Origin: Sulfobacillus thermotolerans
Lineage (GTDB): Bacteria > Bacillota > Sulfobacillia > Sulfobacillales > Sulfobacillaceae
Assembly (NCBI GenBank): GCA_002951815.1
Contig: CP019454.1
Coordinates: 2,790,001-2,854,000, forward strand
DNA: 64,000 nt
Direction: 5' to 3'
The notes below the pieces were generated by a model. It saw nothing but the letters and a program-made list of their open reading frames with translations, did not search any database and was not told the DNA's origin. Position 1 is the stretch's first letter, and every line of letters starts with the position of its first letter. Shown here in pieces: positions 63,264 to 64,000 of this stretch. Made by a program: the position numbers and the translations under genes.

Positions 63264-63309
63264 TGGTGGGCGCGCACAGATTCGAACTGTGGACCCGCTG
63301 ATTAAGAGT
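63264..63309 (-). repeat. 3' fragment of tRNA-Lys(CTT): attachment-site scar
   Basis: On the minus strand the sequence reads ACTCTTAATCAG, then GCGGGTC, the T-arm CACAG-TTCGAAT-CTGTG, the acceptor strand GCGCGCCC and ACCA. This is a tRNA-Lys 3' half from the anticodon loop (CTT) to the CCA end. The 5' half is absent: sequence upstream does not complete the anticodon stem. Such 3' fragments mark one end of an element integrated into a tRNA gene. Given its orientation, the element should extend to the right, to an intact tRNA-Lys beyond the window. Confidence 0.82.
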
Positions 63310-63619
63310 TATAACAACACCCTGCTTTGACGAGTTGTCATGAGTTTATGAAAACTTTCTATCGCTTATGCCCCAACGCTTTCCTGTTTTGTGTGAGTTG
63401 TCACAAGATTGTGGCAAAGGTCAGTTGTTGCCTAAAAATGCGCAACGCTTGGCAACTTTTTGGCAACATCGCCACGCACTTTGCAGTGATTTGTCGCCAA
63501 TCAGCAACTTTTCAAAAATTTTTCGGATTTTCATAAGGATATGAAAATTTTTTAAAAGTTTTGTCGTATAATATTATGTTTAAAATATTATTCAATAATT
63601 ATATAAGGAGACACGTTTT
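63310..63619. promoter_or_regulatory. AT-rich leader at the element edge with promoter and operator
   Basis: No gene. Repeated words GAGTTGTCA (63332-63340, 63395-63403) and several GGCAAC/AGCAACTTTT copies (63450-63515) are iteron-like. TATAAT at 63567-63572 is a good -10 and overlaps a perfect inverted repeat ATAATATT...AATATTAT (63568-63575, 63584-63591), a likely autoregulatory site of the ribbon-helix-helix gene. Confidence 0.55.
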
Positions 63620-63799
63620 ATGAGCGCTAAAACGATCAACAAAACCAGTACCAAAGGTAAAAAATATAAAAACACACAGCATACGATGATTATGTTTGAA
63701 GTTCCTGTGATCGAAAAAATTCGACAGCACGCTCAAGAAACGAATCAAACCATTTCTAGCATCGTTAATCAATTGGTGAAACAATCGATGAAGTTTTAA
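63620..63799 (+). CDS. Small ribbon-helix-helix (CopG/Arc-like) protein
   Basis: A 59-residue basic protein: a Lys-rich N-terminus, a beta strand (HTMIMFEVPV), then two helices (VIEKIRQHAQETNQTISSIV and VNQLVKQSM). This is the ribbon-helix-helix layout typical of plasmid copy-number or mobile-element repressors. AAGGAG lies 9 nt before the ATG. Codon use is AT-rich, unlike the rest of the window. A hairpin (63812-63831) follows. Confidence 0.78.
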   Translation: MSAKTINKTSTKGKKYKNTQHTMIMFEVPVIEKIRQHAQETNQTISSIVNQLVKQSMKF

Positions 63800-63811
63800 A
63801 AATAAAACAAG

Positions 63812-63831
63812 TCCCCGTCGGGCAACGGGGA
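63812..63831 (+). terminator. Hairpin after the ribbon-helix-helix gene
   Basis: TCCCCGT/ACGGGGA, 7-bp stem with a 6-nt loop, 12 bp after the stop; it is not followed by a clear T-run. Confidence 0.5.
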
Positions 63832-63941
63832 TAGTGCAATATTAGAGGACATGTGATATTGAGAGGATTTGTGAAAATAATTTTCCACATTGTTATTATA
63901 CGACAAAAAATAAATTTACATAAATAAAAGGAGTAAATAAT

Positions 63942-64000
63942 ATGTCCATGTCAGAAGAAAAATTCCAACAAATTATCCACGAGCACCTACTAAAAATGAA
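63942..64000 (+). CDS. Start of an AT-rich element gene, cut by the window edge
   Basis: ATG 63942 has AAAAGGAG 8 nt upstream and opens MSMSEEKFQQIIHEHLLKM, still open at the edge. Too short to identify. It belongs to the AT-rich element to the right of the tRNA-Lys fragment. Confidence 0.6.
   Translation, partial: MSMSEEKFQQIIHEHLLKM

Noticed and set aside
62999-63301. 100-residue plus-strand ORF ending at the tRNA fragment
   Set aside because: It has no ribosome site, its last codons are antisense tRNA-Lys sequence, and its composition is not protein-like.
63331-63515. Possible CRISPR-like or iteron array (GAGTTGTCA and GGCAAC words)
   Set aside because: The repeats are short and irregularly spaced, with no constant repeat length, so CRISPR is excluded and iterons remain only a weak possibility.
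63327-63536. 69-residue Cys/Phe-rich plus-strand ORF
   Set aside because: It covers the repeat-rich, AT-rich leader; no ribosome site and no recognisable domain.

Overview
The window reads like the chromosome of an acidophilic, sulfur- and hydrogen-oxidising Gram-positive bacterium, most likely Sulfobacillus or a close relative. This is inferred from gene content and from strong AGGAGG-type ribosome binding sites with many GTG/TTG starts; no marker gene was available for a formal placement. The genes form blocks that are mostly transcribed leftwards (minus strand) from 0 to 13.9 kb and from 22 to 56 kb.

Layout. 0-0.2 kb: the 3' end of a universal stress protein gene. 0.2-13.9 kb: one long minus-strand hydrogenase locus, in transcription order hypF, hypC, a hypC-like gene, hypD, hypE, tatA, an uncharacterised gene, hyaA, hyaB, hyaC, hyaD, a second hypC, a NapF-like ferredoxin, an unknown gene, hypA, hypB and a His-rich protein. 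14-22.3 kb: a DUF981 membrane protein, a pair of globin-coupled sensors (a chemoreceptor and a GAF-EAL protein), dCMP deaminase, a GNAT enzyme, a protease-dead rhomboid and small proteins. 22.3-25.3 kb: PsiE-like protein, GPH transporter, acyl-ACP desaturase. 25.5-30.6 kb: a complete urease operon ureABCEFGD. 30.7-34.5 kb: a CrtI-like oxidoreductase, SurE, a winged-helix regulator and a small unknown protein. 34.5-39.5 kb: an AT-rich leader and a quinol oxidase operon (subunits II, I, III, IV) plus a hemerythrin-like gene. 39.6-44.6 kb: zinc-ribbon membrane protein, M1 aminopeptidase, drug efflux pump. 44.7-49.2 kb: a strikingly GC-rich soeABC-like molybdoenzyme operon. 49.5-56 kb: a group IIC intron relic behind a terminator, YceI/HxlR, an IS607 fossil, PiT phosphate permease, persulfide dioxygenase-rhodanese, YwbE, MarR/OYE. 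56-63.3 kb: an accessory zone with a decayed DUF2079 gene, a GT2/SMR-like pair, a repeat-containing secreted protein, an IS256 element, two inverted IS3-type end remnants, an integrase fossil and a lipoprotein. 63.3-64 kb: the left edge of an AT-rich element, marked by a 46-bp 3' fragment of tRNA-Lys(CTT).

How it fits together. The exported hydrogenase and the SoeABC-like complex would both feed electrons to the quinone pool, and the quinol oxidase would return them to oxygen; PDO-rhodanese and a DUF2249 protein add sulfur handling. Hydrogenase and urease both need nickel, and the locus carries HypA/HypB, UreE/UreG and a separate His-rich protein that could buffer it. The two globin-coupled sensors suggest that oxygen level controls movement and c-di-GMP.

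The least ordinary signals are the Asn at the proximal-cluster ligand position of the hydrogenase small subunit, the uncharacterised genes locked into the hydrogenase operon, the intron relic sitting exactly behind a terminator, the composition jump of soeABC, and the tRNA-Lys element boundary at the right end.
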